Shown: positions 8,664 through 15,440 of the stretch, in pieces
Layout: every line of letters begins with the position of its first letter
How positions within the stretch are numbered: position 1 is the stretch's first letter
From: Lachnospiraceae bacterium
GTDB lineage: Bacteria > Bacillota > Clostridia > Lachnospirales > Lachnospiraceae
Direction: 5' to 3'
Length of the DNA: 38,831 nucleotides
NCBI GenBank assembly: GCA_017544835.1
Contig: JAFYDI010000033.1
Coordinates: 1 to 38,831, forward strand
Made by a program: the position numbers and the translations under genes
The notes under the pieces: model-generated
The model's database searches: none
What the model was told of the DNA's origin: nothing
The model's input: the letters and a program-made list of their open reading frames with translations, nothing else

Positions 8664-9019
8664 TTTGCTTCCGATTCCCCTTTGAACTTGGTGTCGATGT
8701 GGGGAGCCTTTTCTTTGATTTTCTCAAGGATTTCCTTGGCAGATTTGGTGCCGGATACGCCTATGCTTGCAATCTCCGTACCGTTTGATACAAGCACCAA
8801 AGTCTCGGCGGGAAGCGAAGCTTTTCGGTTACTTACCATGTAAACGCGCCTGAATACTGCGTTTAAATCATCGTAGGCAATATAAAAGGTTTTGAAAAAT
8901 TTGCGAAAAAAAAGATGGCGCTCTGAAAGACCGATGATACCGTACTTCTGTGCAGACTCATCTTCACTCTTCAAAACGTCTCTGTCTTCTTCCTTGCCTA
9001 TTAAACTTTTGTACCTCAT
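8660..9019 (-). CDS. Hypothetical protein with possible PH-like fold
   Basis: This 119-residue protein has no signal peptide or clear membrane helix. Alternating short hydrophobic strands (KYGIIGLSERHLFFRKF, FYIAYDDLNAVFRRVY, TLVLVSNGTEIASIGV) followed by one C-terminal helix recall the bacterial pleckstrin-homology-like layout, but this is a visual impression only. It is the first gene of a two-gene unit with the protein at 8175-8663 and has a clear promoter 26 bases upstream. The ribosome site is weak (AAAGGGCGGG), so translation may be low. Function unknown. Confidence 0.65.
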   Translation of the reverse strand: MRYKSLIGKEEDRDVLKSEDESAQKYGIIGLSERHLFFRKFFKTFYIAYDDLNAVFRRVYMVSNRKASLPAETLVLVSNGTEIASIGVSGTKSAKEILEKIKEKAPHIDTKFKGESEAK

Positions 9020-9044
9020 AACCCGCCCTTTGTTGCTTTACTAA

Positions 9045-9073
9045 ATTAAATCGTTAAAACAATTTTATGACAA
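9045..9073 (-). promoter_or_regulatory. Promoter of the two-gene hypothetical operon
   Basis: TTGTCA (-35, 9068-9073) and TTTAAT (-10, 9045-9050) are spaced by 17 bases, each one base from consensus. Predicted start is near 9038, about 18 bases from the ATG. The rest of the 180-base divergent gap up to 9201 is very A/T-rich. For the plus strand it holds only a weak promoter candidate, TTTAAA (9153-9158) with GATAAT (9176-9181). Confidence 0.6.
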
Positions 9074-9201
9074 CTTACCCCAATAATCAATAGTTTTGTT
9101 TATATTTTTTTAATATATAAGGCGGAACAAACGTGTAGCGTTTTTTATAGGGTTTAAAAAGCACCAAAATTATGAGATAATTTAAGTATCGGAGGATGAA
9201 T

Positions 9202-9987
9202 ATGTTACCCGGAGTCTATGTTGATACCAAGAAAAACGGTGAGAAGAACTACCGTGCTTCGCTTACAATCAATCAAAAGCACATCAGTCTCGGAAGCTAC
9301 GAAACAGAGATTCAGGCCTCCGCGGCTTATTCTCTTGCCAAGGAAATCTTAAGCGACCGTAAGCACTCCTGTTACAATTATCATGAAGATTATCCCATTA
9401 ATTACGATAAATATGTTTCTTTGATTAATCTACGGGATAACGGACTTTATTTTTCCAACCCCATCTACATAAGAAAGCGTGATTTTTCCTACTTCTACTC
9501 TCCTTTTGAGGAGTTAAAATTCGATATTGATGATTTGTTTTTCTTTTCCCAGCATAAGATTATGTGCAGGGGCAATCACTATTTCGTGTCGGAGTTTGGT
9601 ATGCAGACTTCGATTAAGGAACGTTACGGAATAATGAGTTTCGCGGTTGAGGGAAGGGATTATATATTTGTGAATTCCGATTCTCTTGATTTCAGGCGTG
9701 AGAATCTTAAGGTTATGAACCGCTACCACGGAGTAACGGTTATCGAGAAGAATCTAAAGAAAATTTACAAAGCTACCATACATGTGCGCTCCAACTATGT
9801 AATCGGCAAGTATTCAAGTGAGAAAGAAGCCGCCGTTGCATACAACAAGGCGGCTGACATTCTTATCAAAAACGGTTTTAAAAAGTCCTTTATGCAGAAC
9901 TATATCGACGACTGTTCCAACAAGGAATATGCGGAAATTTACAGTCGTGTCAAGATATCCGATACTATTATGAATCTTAAAGCATAA
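9202..9987 (+). CDS. Protein with two AP2 DNA-binding domains around a degenerate HNH-like core
   Basis: This 261-residue protein is one of only two plus-strand genes here. Residues 4-50 (GVYVDTKKNGEKNYRASLTI ... LGSYETEIQASAAYSLAKEI) and 175-222 (YHGVTV ... KATIHV ... IGKYSSEKEAAVAYNKAADI) each match the AP2 pattern of GV, three strands, LG-F/Y and an AA-AY helix. AP2 domains occur in bacterial and phage HNH homing endonucleases as well as plant transcription factors. Between them, YIFVNSDSLDFRRENLKVMN (154-173) resembles the HNH_3-type VDHINGNxLDNRRENLR motif, but the DH catalytic pair is replaced by IF. I infer a sequence-specific DNA-binding protein derived from a homing endonuclease, probably without nuclease activity. 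The first ATG (9196) abuts GGAGG, so 9202, six bases after it, is the better start. It converges on the next gene with a three-base gap. Confidence 0.8.
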   Translation: MLPGVYVDTKKNGEKNYRASLTINQKHISLGSYETEIQASAAYSLAKEILSDRKHSCYNYHEDYPINYDKYVSLINLRDNGLYFSNPIYIRKRDFSYFYSPFEELKFDIDDLFFFSQHKIMCRGNHYFVSEFGMQTSIKERYGIMSFAVEGRDYIFVNSDSLDFRRENLKVMNRYHGVTVIEKNLKKIYKATIHVRSNYVIGKYSSEKEAAVAYNKAADILIKNGFKKSFMQNYIDDCSNKEYAEIYSRVKISDTIMNLKA

Positions 9988-9990
9988 GTA

Positions 9991-11109
9991 TTATTTGAGT
10001 GCGTAATCCACAAAGCTTATGTTTAAATCCACATCGCCCGAAACTCCGTCAATTGAGCCCTTGCGGCTGTACTGCCACATAGCGTACTTGTAAGGGTAAT
10101 CGGGATAATCTACACCGGTTTCCGTAAGCCAGATATCAAAATCTCCCACAACCTTCGAAAGATCTATATCCTTAAAAAGCCAGCGTTTGTCACCGTAAAC
10201 AATCGGTACATAGCCTTTATCCTTAATGGCCTTAAGGAACGCTCTTATGACTGTTGTACGGTCTTTCTTGGAAAGGGCGTCGCTTCTCGCGGTGTCGTTC
10301 TTAATCGGTTGCATTACAAGTGCAACGGGGTAGGTAACGGAGTAGCCGAGAAGGTTGTCGATTACGTACTGCGCTTCTTCTCTTGCCTCGTCTTCCGTAA
10401 CCGCCTGGGACATAAAGTACACACCTACATCGAGCCCCGCATCTGTGGCGCGCTTAATATTATCTCTGAAATAATCATCCACAGACAGCTGTCCAGTCTG
10501 ATATCCTCTGGAGCCCAGTCTTATCATGACAAAAGAAACTCCCACTTTCTTGACCTTATTGTAATCGATGTAGTTATTGTCCTTACTTACATCAATACCA
10601 AAATAGCTGGTGCATTTGTCATTTTCAAAGTATTTAAGCTTACCGGACTGTTCAAAAAGATTAGTGTAATCGTACTCACATTTCGGAATATGAGGGCTTA
10701 TAACGGCCCATTCCGTAGTACCGTCAAGATTGGTGATAAGCGTATGCTTGCCATCGTTCTCTTCGGTAAGTTCGGGTTCAGAAACAGTTGTCGTAGTCGT
10801 CACACTAGTATCGTCGGATGTTGTCGCGCTTGCCGAAGCCTGATTCTTATCTTCGTAGTCCTTATAGAAACTCAAATCCGATACGTATACTTCCGAATAA
10901 CTTTCAGATGTATCCGGTGATGCTTCGGTAGATACTTCGGATGCGGAAATTGAGGCAGATGTACTGTCGGTTCCAAGCTTTCTCTTTAAGTAATCTTTAT
11001 TGGCCACGAGAACAATTACAATTACGGACATAATAAGTAAAACGGCCACCAGAGCCGCCCCTGAAGCAAATTTGCTGCCGGTTCCCTCATCATAATCGTT
11101 AAGCTTCAT
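9991..11109 (-). CDS. Membrane-anchored GH25 (lysozyme-like) domain protein, probably catalytically inactive
   Basis: The 372-residue protein has a short cytoplasmic N-terminus, one membrane helix (about 17-37), and a Ser/Thr/Glu-rich low-complexity stalk (about 46-120). A GH25-like domain follows (about 168-372), so it should face the cell wall. Family marks include YFGIDVSKDN (Asp173), the IDYNKVKKVGVSFVMIRLG strand, and the end WQYSRKGSIDGVSGDVDLN. GH25 enzymes cleave MurNAc-GlcNAc bonds and need a D-x-E pair after YPV. Here the sequence is YPVALVMQ, giving Val265 and Gln267, so both residues are lost. It may bind peptidoglycan without cutting it. It lies 52 bases downstream of rnfB, past a hairpin. 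The ribosome site is weak and no separate promoter is evident. Confidence 0.85.
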   Translation of the reverse strand: MKLNDYDEGTGSKFASGAALVAVLLIMSVIVIVLVANKDYLKRKLGTDSTSASISASEVSTEASPDTSESYSEVYVSDLSFYKDYEDKNQASASATTSDDTSVTTTTTVSEPELTEENDGKHTLITNLDGTTEWAVISPHIPKCEYDYTNLFEQSGKLKYFENDKCTSYFGIDVSKDNNYIDYNKVKKVGVSFVMIRLGSRGYQTGQLSVDDYFRDNIKRATDAGLDVGVYFMSQAVTEDEAREEAQYVIDNLLGYSVTYPVALVMQPIKNDTARSDALSKKDRTTVIRAFLKAIKDKGYVPIVYGDKRWLFKDIDLSKVVGDFDIWLTETGVDYPDYPYKYAMWQYSRKGSIDGVSGDVDLNISFVDYALK

Positions 11110-11134
11110 AAGTTACGTTTCCACCCTTTAAAGC

Positions 11135-11158
11135 GAATAAGCCCGGGCGGGCTTATTC
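11135..11158 (-). terminator. Hairpin after the rnf operon, likely terminator
   Basis: GAATAAGCCC (11135-11144) pairs perfectly with GGGCTTATTC (11149-11158) around a four-base loop, only four bases past the rnfB stop. The following minus-strand sequence (GCTTTAAAGG) is a poor U-tract, so termination may be partial and allow expression of the GH25 gene. Confidence 0.55.
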
Positions 11159-11161
11159 AAT

Positions 11162-11962
11162 CTAAAACTGAGCTGTAATGGTCTTTCTCGGACATTTCTC
11201 TGCGCAGGTACCGCAGTTCTTACATACGGAATAATCTATGGTTGCGTTAAAGTTCTCAACCTTAACGGCTTCAAGCGGACAATTCTTCTGGCAGATTCCG
11301 CAGCCTATACATCCTACCTTACACTGCTTCATGGTTACGGGGCCCTTCTGCTTGGATGAGCAAGCCACCGTGTACTGAGCGCTGTAAGGAATAAGCGAAA
11401 TAAGATGCTTGGGGCATACCTCGATACACTTGCCGCAGGCTTTACACTTATCTCTGTCTACAACTGCCACACCGTCCACAACATGAATAGCGTCAAAAGG
11501 ACAGGTCTTCATACATGTGCCGTAACCCAAACATCCGTCATTACAGGACTTGGGTCCGCCGTTAGGTACAAAGCTTAACATTCTGCAGTCTTCAACGCCA
11601 TAGTAATCATAATCCATGGTCATGTCGGCACAATGTGCTTTACATGCCACAAAAGCCACCATTTTCTCGGTCTTCTCTGCAGTGGTACCCATTATGGCCG
11701 CAATGGCATCCGCTACAGGCTCACCGCCTACCGGACACTGATTGACGGGAGCTTCTCCCTGTGCAATCGCATGAGCAAGTCCTGAGCATCCGGGATATCC
11801 GCAACCGCCGCAGTTATTGCCGGGAAGAGCTCTTAAAACAGCTTCTTCTTTCTCATCTACTTTAACTTTAAATGCAATGGCCGCAACTCCGAGGAATACA
11901 CCTACAAAGAGTCCGAGTCCGAGCATTACAATCAAAGGAGTTAAAATCGCCGAAAAGTTCAC
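11162..11962 (-). CDS. rnfB: Rnf complex subunit RnfB, multi-cluster ferredoxin protein
   Basis: RnfB is the iron-sulfur entry subunit of the membrane ferredoxin:NAD+ oxidoreductase. Starting at GTG 11962, the protein has 266 residues: an N-terminal membrane helix, then the RnfB-specific NNCGGCGYPGCSGLA four-cysteine cluster domain. After that come several CxxCxxCxxxCP motifs, in CLGYGTCMKTCP, CKACGKCIEVCP, CIGCGICQKNCP and CKNCGTCAEKCP. A longer reading frame reaches back to 12028, but an AGGAGGT site lies five bases before GTG 11962, and the extra residues would only overlap the end of rnfA. It is the last gene of rnfCDGEAB, ten bases after the rnfA stop. Confidence 0.95.
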   Translation of the reverse strand: MNFSAILTPLIVMLGLGLFVGVFLGVAAIAFKVKVDEKEEAVLRALPGNNCGGCGYPGCSGLAHAIAQGEAPVNQCPVGGEPVADAIAAIMGTTAEKTEKMVAFVACKAHCADMTMDYDYYGVEDCRMLSFVPNGGPKSCNDGCLGYGTCMKTCPFDAIHVVDGVAVVDRDKCKACGKCIEVCPKHLISLIPYSAQYTVACSSKQKGPVTMKQCKVGCIGCGICQKNCPLEAVKVENFNATIDYSVCKNCGTCAEKCPRKTITAQF

Positions 11963-11972
11963 GTGACACCTC

Positions 11973-12551
11973 CTACAGCAATCCTGCAAAACCGCAGAAA
12001 GCAATTGCCATAAGTCCTGCCGAAACAAGTACTATGGGCATGCCCCTGAAAGCTTTGGGAATGTCATTATATTGCATTTTCTCACGAATACCCGCAAGAA
12101 TAACGATAGCTATCGTAAATCCGACCGCAGTGGCGAATCCGTTTACCGTGCCTTCAAGAAGTGAATATTCCTTCTGAACATTGGTAATCGCAATACCCAA
12201 AACGGCACAGTTGGTGGTAATAAGCGGTAAGTATACGCCAAGCGCACTGTACAAAGAAGGAATGAACCGCTTTAGGAACATCTCAACAAATTGTACCAAT
12301 GCAGCGATTACAAGTATGAATACAATCGTCTTAAGATACGTAAGGTCAAAAGTTACCAAAAGACCTTTGTAGATAAGTCCTGTAACAATACTCGCAAGAG
12401 TGATTACGAATATAACCGCGCCGCCCATACCAAGTGCTGTCTTAACCTTCTTGGATACACCAAGGAAGGGGCAAAGACCCAAGAACTGGCTGAGCACAAC
12501 GTTATTGATTAATGCAGAACCAAGCGATAATACTATCAGATTCTTAATCAT
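11973..12551 (-). CDS. rnfA: Rnf complex membrane subunit RnfA
   Basis: The 192-residue protein has six membrane helices and the conserved start (LINNVVLSQFLGLCPFLGVS), which carries the cysteine of the membrane-embedded iron-sulfur site proposed for RnfA/E and NqrD/E. The loop LPLITTNCAVLGIAI matches the mirrored motif in RnfE, reflecting their shared ancestry and opposite topology. Its ATG overlaps the end of rnfE by eight bases and has an AAGGAGGAG site inside rnfE. Length is typical for the family. Confidence 0.96.
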   Translation of the reverse strand: MIKNLIVLSLGSALINNVVLSQFLGLCPFLGVSKKVKTALGMGGAVIFVITLASIVTGLIYKGLLVTFDLTYLKTIVFILVIAALVQFVEMFLKRFIPSLYSALGVYLPLITTNCAVLGIAITNVQKEYSLLEGTVNGFATAVGFTIAIVILAGIREKMQYNDIPKAFRGMPIVLVSAGLMAIAFCGFAGLL

Positions 12552-13824
12552 TTTGCTCCTCCTTTAATGATTCTTCGGCCTTTTCAAGCATAGCCTTGGC
12601 TTTTTCAAGGGATGCTTTCTTACGTACAGGCTTTTTATTTTCCTTGCCGCTTGCCTTAACGGCTTTTTTAAGGTCTGAGAAATCGAGGAATTCAAGCTCA
12701 TCCTCGTCGGAATCGGCCTTGGTCTCGGGCTTATCTTCTGTGGTCGATTCGCTCTTAACCTCTTCTTCCGCAGGCTCTGAAGTTGCAGGCTCCTCTTTGA
12801 CCTCAGGGGTGTCCTGCGCGGGAGCTTCCTCTACAGGCTTCTCTTCAGGTTCTGCCTTAGGCTCTTCCTTAACTTCGGTCTTAACTTCTTCCGAAGCTTT
12901 CTCTACGGGTTTATCTTCCGTCTTAACCTCAGGCTCTTCGGATTTCTCGGGTTTATCGGCTTTCTTGCCAAAGCTCTTAAAGCCTTTCTTCTTATCCTTT
13001 TTGTCCTTGGCGGGCTTTTTGTCCTTATCTATAACCTCGGGCTTTTCGTCCTTAGCCTTTGGAGTTTCCTCAATTTCGGAAGTCTCTTCCTTCTTAAGAG
13101 CCGCTTCCTTAACTTCGGGTGTCGCACATTCAAGATTGCAGTTTAAGCAGTCATGACCGCAGCCAGACTGAATCTTGGACATGTCTTTGCCTTTTCTCTC
13201 ACCGATTTCTTTGACTTTATTCTGAATAGCAGTTAAAAGTGCAAGTACAAAGAAAGCGCCCGGCGCCATTATGAAAATACTTACGGGTACATATCCCTTG
13301 GGCATCACATTCGCACCAAATATGGTTCCCGCACCGAGAAGTTCTCTTACCGCGCCGATAATCGTAAGTGCAAAGGTAAATCCGGTACCCATTCCGAGAC
13401 CGTCAAACAGTGACAATAACGGTGAGTGAGAATATGCATAAGCTTCTGCTCGGCCAAGGATAATACAGTTAACCACTATAAGCGGAATGTAAAGTCCCAG
13501 CGCCTTGTAAAGTCCCGGCAAATATGCGTTTAACAGTAACTCTACCATCGTAACGAAGGATGCGATGATAACGATAAAAGCAGGAATTCTGATTTTATCG
13601 GGTATAATCTTTCTAAGCAGTGAAATAAAGAGGTTGGAAAGCGCAAGCACCACGAGGGTGGTAATGCCCATTCCGAGACCGTTCTTGGCACTGGTGGTAA
13701 CCGCAAGCGTGGGACACATACCAAGGAGCAGCACAAAGGTAGGGTTCTCTTTGAATACACCGTTTAAGAATCGCTCCGACATTTCAGAGATCAGGGATTC
13801 TCTTTCATCTTGTTCATGATTCAT
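12544..13824 (-). CDS. rnfE: Rnf complex membrane subunit RnfE with a long charged C-terminal tail
   Basis: Starting at ATG 13824, seven bases after GGAGGT, the protein has 426 residues; the family norm is near 200-235. Residues 1-205 are a normal six-helix RnfE, with NPTFVLLLGMCPTLAVT and the loop IPLIVVNCIILGRAEA that mirrors RnfA. A four-cysteine motif follows (CGHDCLNCNLEC, 222-233). After that come about 190 residues rich in Glu, Lys, Pro and Ser, with irregular repeats of PEVKEE and KPVEEA type, and no hydrophobic segment. The tail should lie in the cytoplasm. It overlaps rnfG by 11 bases and rnfA by 8, so it is an intact part of the operon and not a misassembly. The core call is firm; the role of the tail is unknown. 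Confidence 0.93.
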   Translation of the reverse strand: MNHEQDERESLISEMSERFLNGVFKENPTFVLLLGMCPTLAVTTSAKNGLGMGITTLVVLALSNLFISLLRKIIPDKIRIPAFIVIIASFVTMVELLLNAYLPGLYKALGLYIPLIVVNCIILGRAEAYAYSHSPLLSLFDGLGMGTGFTFALTIIGAVRELLGAGTIFGANVMPKGYVPVSIFIMAPGAFFVLALLTAIQNKVKEIGERKGKDMSKIQSGCGHDCLNCNLECATPEVKEAALKKEETSEIEETPKAKDEKPEVIDKDKKPAKDKKDKKKGFKSFGKKADKPEKSEEPEVKTEDKPVEKASEEVKTEVKEEPKAEPEEKPVEEAPAQDTPEVKEEPATSEPAEEEVKSESTTEDKPETKADSDEDELEFLDFSDLKKAVKASGKENKKPVRKKASLEKAKAMLEKAEESLKEEQND

Positions 13825-14497
13825 GTCCCTCACCTCCGTTCAAATAAAGTCTGAAATATTCAAGAGCCGCATTAACACCGTTCGTAACCGCTTTGGATGT
13901 AATTGTGGCGCCTGAAATTGCGTCAATCTGTGACGGTGTGGATGCTCCGCCTTTAACCACTTCAAAGGAAGTGACGAACTTATCGATAAACTGCGGTACC
14001 AGTACTTCGGGAGCTCTCATTCCAAGACCCGCGGTCTCAGAAATTGATGTAATAAATATACCGTTTAAGCTTCCGTCGTTGTTAATGCCGGCGCTGAATA
14101 CGATGTCTCCGCCATAGCCTTCATGAGAAGTTACCTCGAATACGTATCCGATTACATTACCCTTATCATCGAGAGCCTGAATACAGTCGGTAATGTCAAC
14201 GCCCGGGTAGATTGCTTCATACTCTCTTAAATCAAGACTTTCATCAAGAATTGTCTCGGAAAAGCTTGCTGCAGTCTCAAACACCTTACTGTTGGCCGCC
14301 TGCTTCTCTCTTGCCGCCATAGTGGCGATGGGCTCCTTGGTGAGTTCATGAATGAATCCAAGCACTCCGCCTGCCACAAGTGCTATAGCAATCATGATAA
14401 GAGTGTTAACGATAAACTCTTTAATCTCTTTGTTGTTGCGTCTGTTGCGTCTTTCGGACTGCTCTATTGCTTTGATTGATTTAAACTGATCATTCAT
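13814..14497 (-). CDS. rnfG: Rnf complex subunit RnfG, covalent-FMN protein
   Basis: Read from ATG 14497, the protein has 227 residues: a basic cytoplasmic N-terminus with RRNRRNN, one membrane helix (about 30-52), and an extracytoplasmic FMN-binding domain. The flavinylation motif DAISGAT ends at Thr198, the expected attachment site used by the ApbE flavin transferase. The GYGGDIVFSAGINNDGSLNGI and ETAGLGMRAPE stretches are typical of RnfG/NqrC. The upstream GTG (14509) lies inside the GGGAGGT ribosome site, so ATG 14497 is preferred. It overlaps rnfD by eight bases. Confidence 0.94.
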   Translation of the reverse strand: MNDQFKSIKAIEQSERRNRRNNKEIKEFIVNTLIMIAIALVAGGVLGFIHELTKEPIATMAAREKQAANSKVFETAASFSETILDESLDLREYEAIYPGVDITDCIQALDDKGNVIGYVFEVTSHEGYGGDIVFSAGINNDGSLNGIFITSISETAGLGMRAPEVLVPQFIDKFVTSFEVVKGGASTPSQIDAISGATITSKAVTNGVNAALEYFRLYLNGGEGHES

Positions 14498-15428
14498 TGT
14501 TACGCACACCTCCCTTGCCGAAGAAACGAGGTTTTGTAAACATATCGATTAACGGAACGAGCAGGTTGCCGATAATGATGGCAAAAGAAACTCCCTCTGC
14601 CGAAGGACCGAACAATCTGAATATTCCGGTCATAACACCTAAGAATATACCGTATATAAACTGGCCCGCCTTGGTAATAGGTCTTGTAACATAATCCGTT
14701 GCCATAAAGAATGCACCAAGCATAAGACCGCCACCCGATAAATGAGCCGCAATATATGTGGTGTCAAATCCCTTGCCGCTGAAAATCACAAGGAAAATAA
14801 CAAAAGAAACAATGTAGCTTCCCGGAATCACAATATCGATAACGCCCACAAGGATTAAGAAGCAGGCGCCGATTAAGATTGCGATAACGCTTATCTCACC
14901 GATGGTACCGGGAATGAAACCTCTTGCCATTGCAACGATATCAACAGGCTCGCCTGCTTTTAACAAAGCAAGCGGTGTAGCCTCGGAAACACCGTCTACC
15001 GAAAAGTTGGTCATGATGGATGCAAAAGAAATAACAAGGAAGCATCTTGCGCCGAGGGCAGGGTTCATAAAGTTCTGACCAAGGCCACCAAAAAGCATCT
15101 TAACCACAACTATGGCAAAAAAGCCACCAACCGCACCGATCCACCAGGGAGCTGCCGGAGGAAGGTTAAGTGCAAGAAGCAAGCCTGTTACGATAGCAGA
15201 AAAATCGCCTAATGTATTCTTTCTCTTGGTAATTAAGTTAAACAGAAACTCGGACAGAACCGCTGACACTACTGTCACTCCGATAAGAAGAAGTGCGTTA
15301 AGTCCGAATCTGAAAATACCGAATCCCGCTGCGGGAAGTAAAGCCACGATAACACAGAACATAATTCCGGAGGTGGTTACTTTGGAGCGGATATGGGGAT
15401 TGGATGAAACATTATATAACTTATCCAA
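14490..15428 (-). CDS. rnfD: Rnf complex membrane subunit RnfD
   Basis: The 312-residue subunit has about nine to ten membrane helices and belongs to the RnfD/NqrB family. The flavinylation site is visible as DGVSEATPLALLKAG. Thr151 should carry FMN, although the usual SGAT reads SEAT here. Conserved parts include SSNPHIRSK near the N-terminus, LLLALNLPPAAPWW, KMLFGGLGQNFMNPALGAR and ATDYVTRPITKAGQ. It starts 12 bases after the rnfC stop with an AGGAGGAAAG site, so it is cotranscribed. Confidence 0.95.
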   Translation of the reverse strand: MDKLYNVSSNPHIRSKVTTSGIMFCVIVALLPAAGFGIFRFGLNALLLIGVTVVSAVLSEFLFNLITKRKNTLGDFSAIVTGLLLALNLPPAAPWWIGAVGGFFAIVVVKMLFGGLGQNFMNPALGARCFLVISFASIMTNFSVDGVSEATPLALLKAGEPVDIVAMARGFIPGTIGEISVIAILIGACFLILVGVIDIVIPGSYIVSFVIFLVIFSGKGFDTTYIAAHLSGGGLMLGAFFMATDYVTRPITKAGQFIYGIFLGVMTGIFRLFGPSAEGVSFAIIIGNLLVPLIDMFTKPRFFGKGGVRNNE

Positions 15429-15440
15429 AGTTCTTTCCTC

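Noticed and set aside
9153-9181. Possible plus-strand promoter TTTAAA-17-GATAAT for the AP2 gene
   Set aside because: The start point would fall almost at the ribosome site, and the -35 is weak; not strong enough for a feature.
11963-12028. Upstream extension of rnfB into rnfA
   Set aside because: The added residues overlap rnfA, and an AGGAGGT site points to GTG 11962.
12603-13130. RnfE tail as an assembly or frameshift error
   Set aside because: The frame is open through the tail, ends with a stop that overlaps rnfA by eight bases, and includes rnfA's ribosome site, as expected for an intact operon.
12596-13156. Long plus-strand open frame opposite the rnfE tail (Ser/Leu-rich)
   Set aside because: It is the shadow of the low-complexity Glu/Lys/Pro coding sequence; no ribosome site or promoter supports it.
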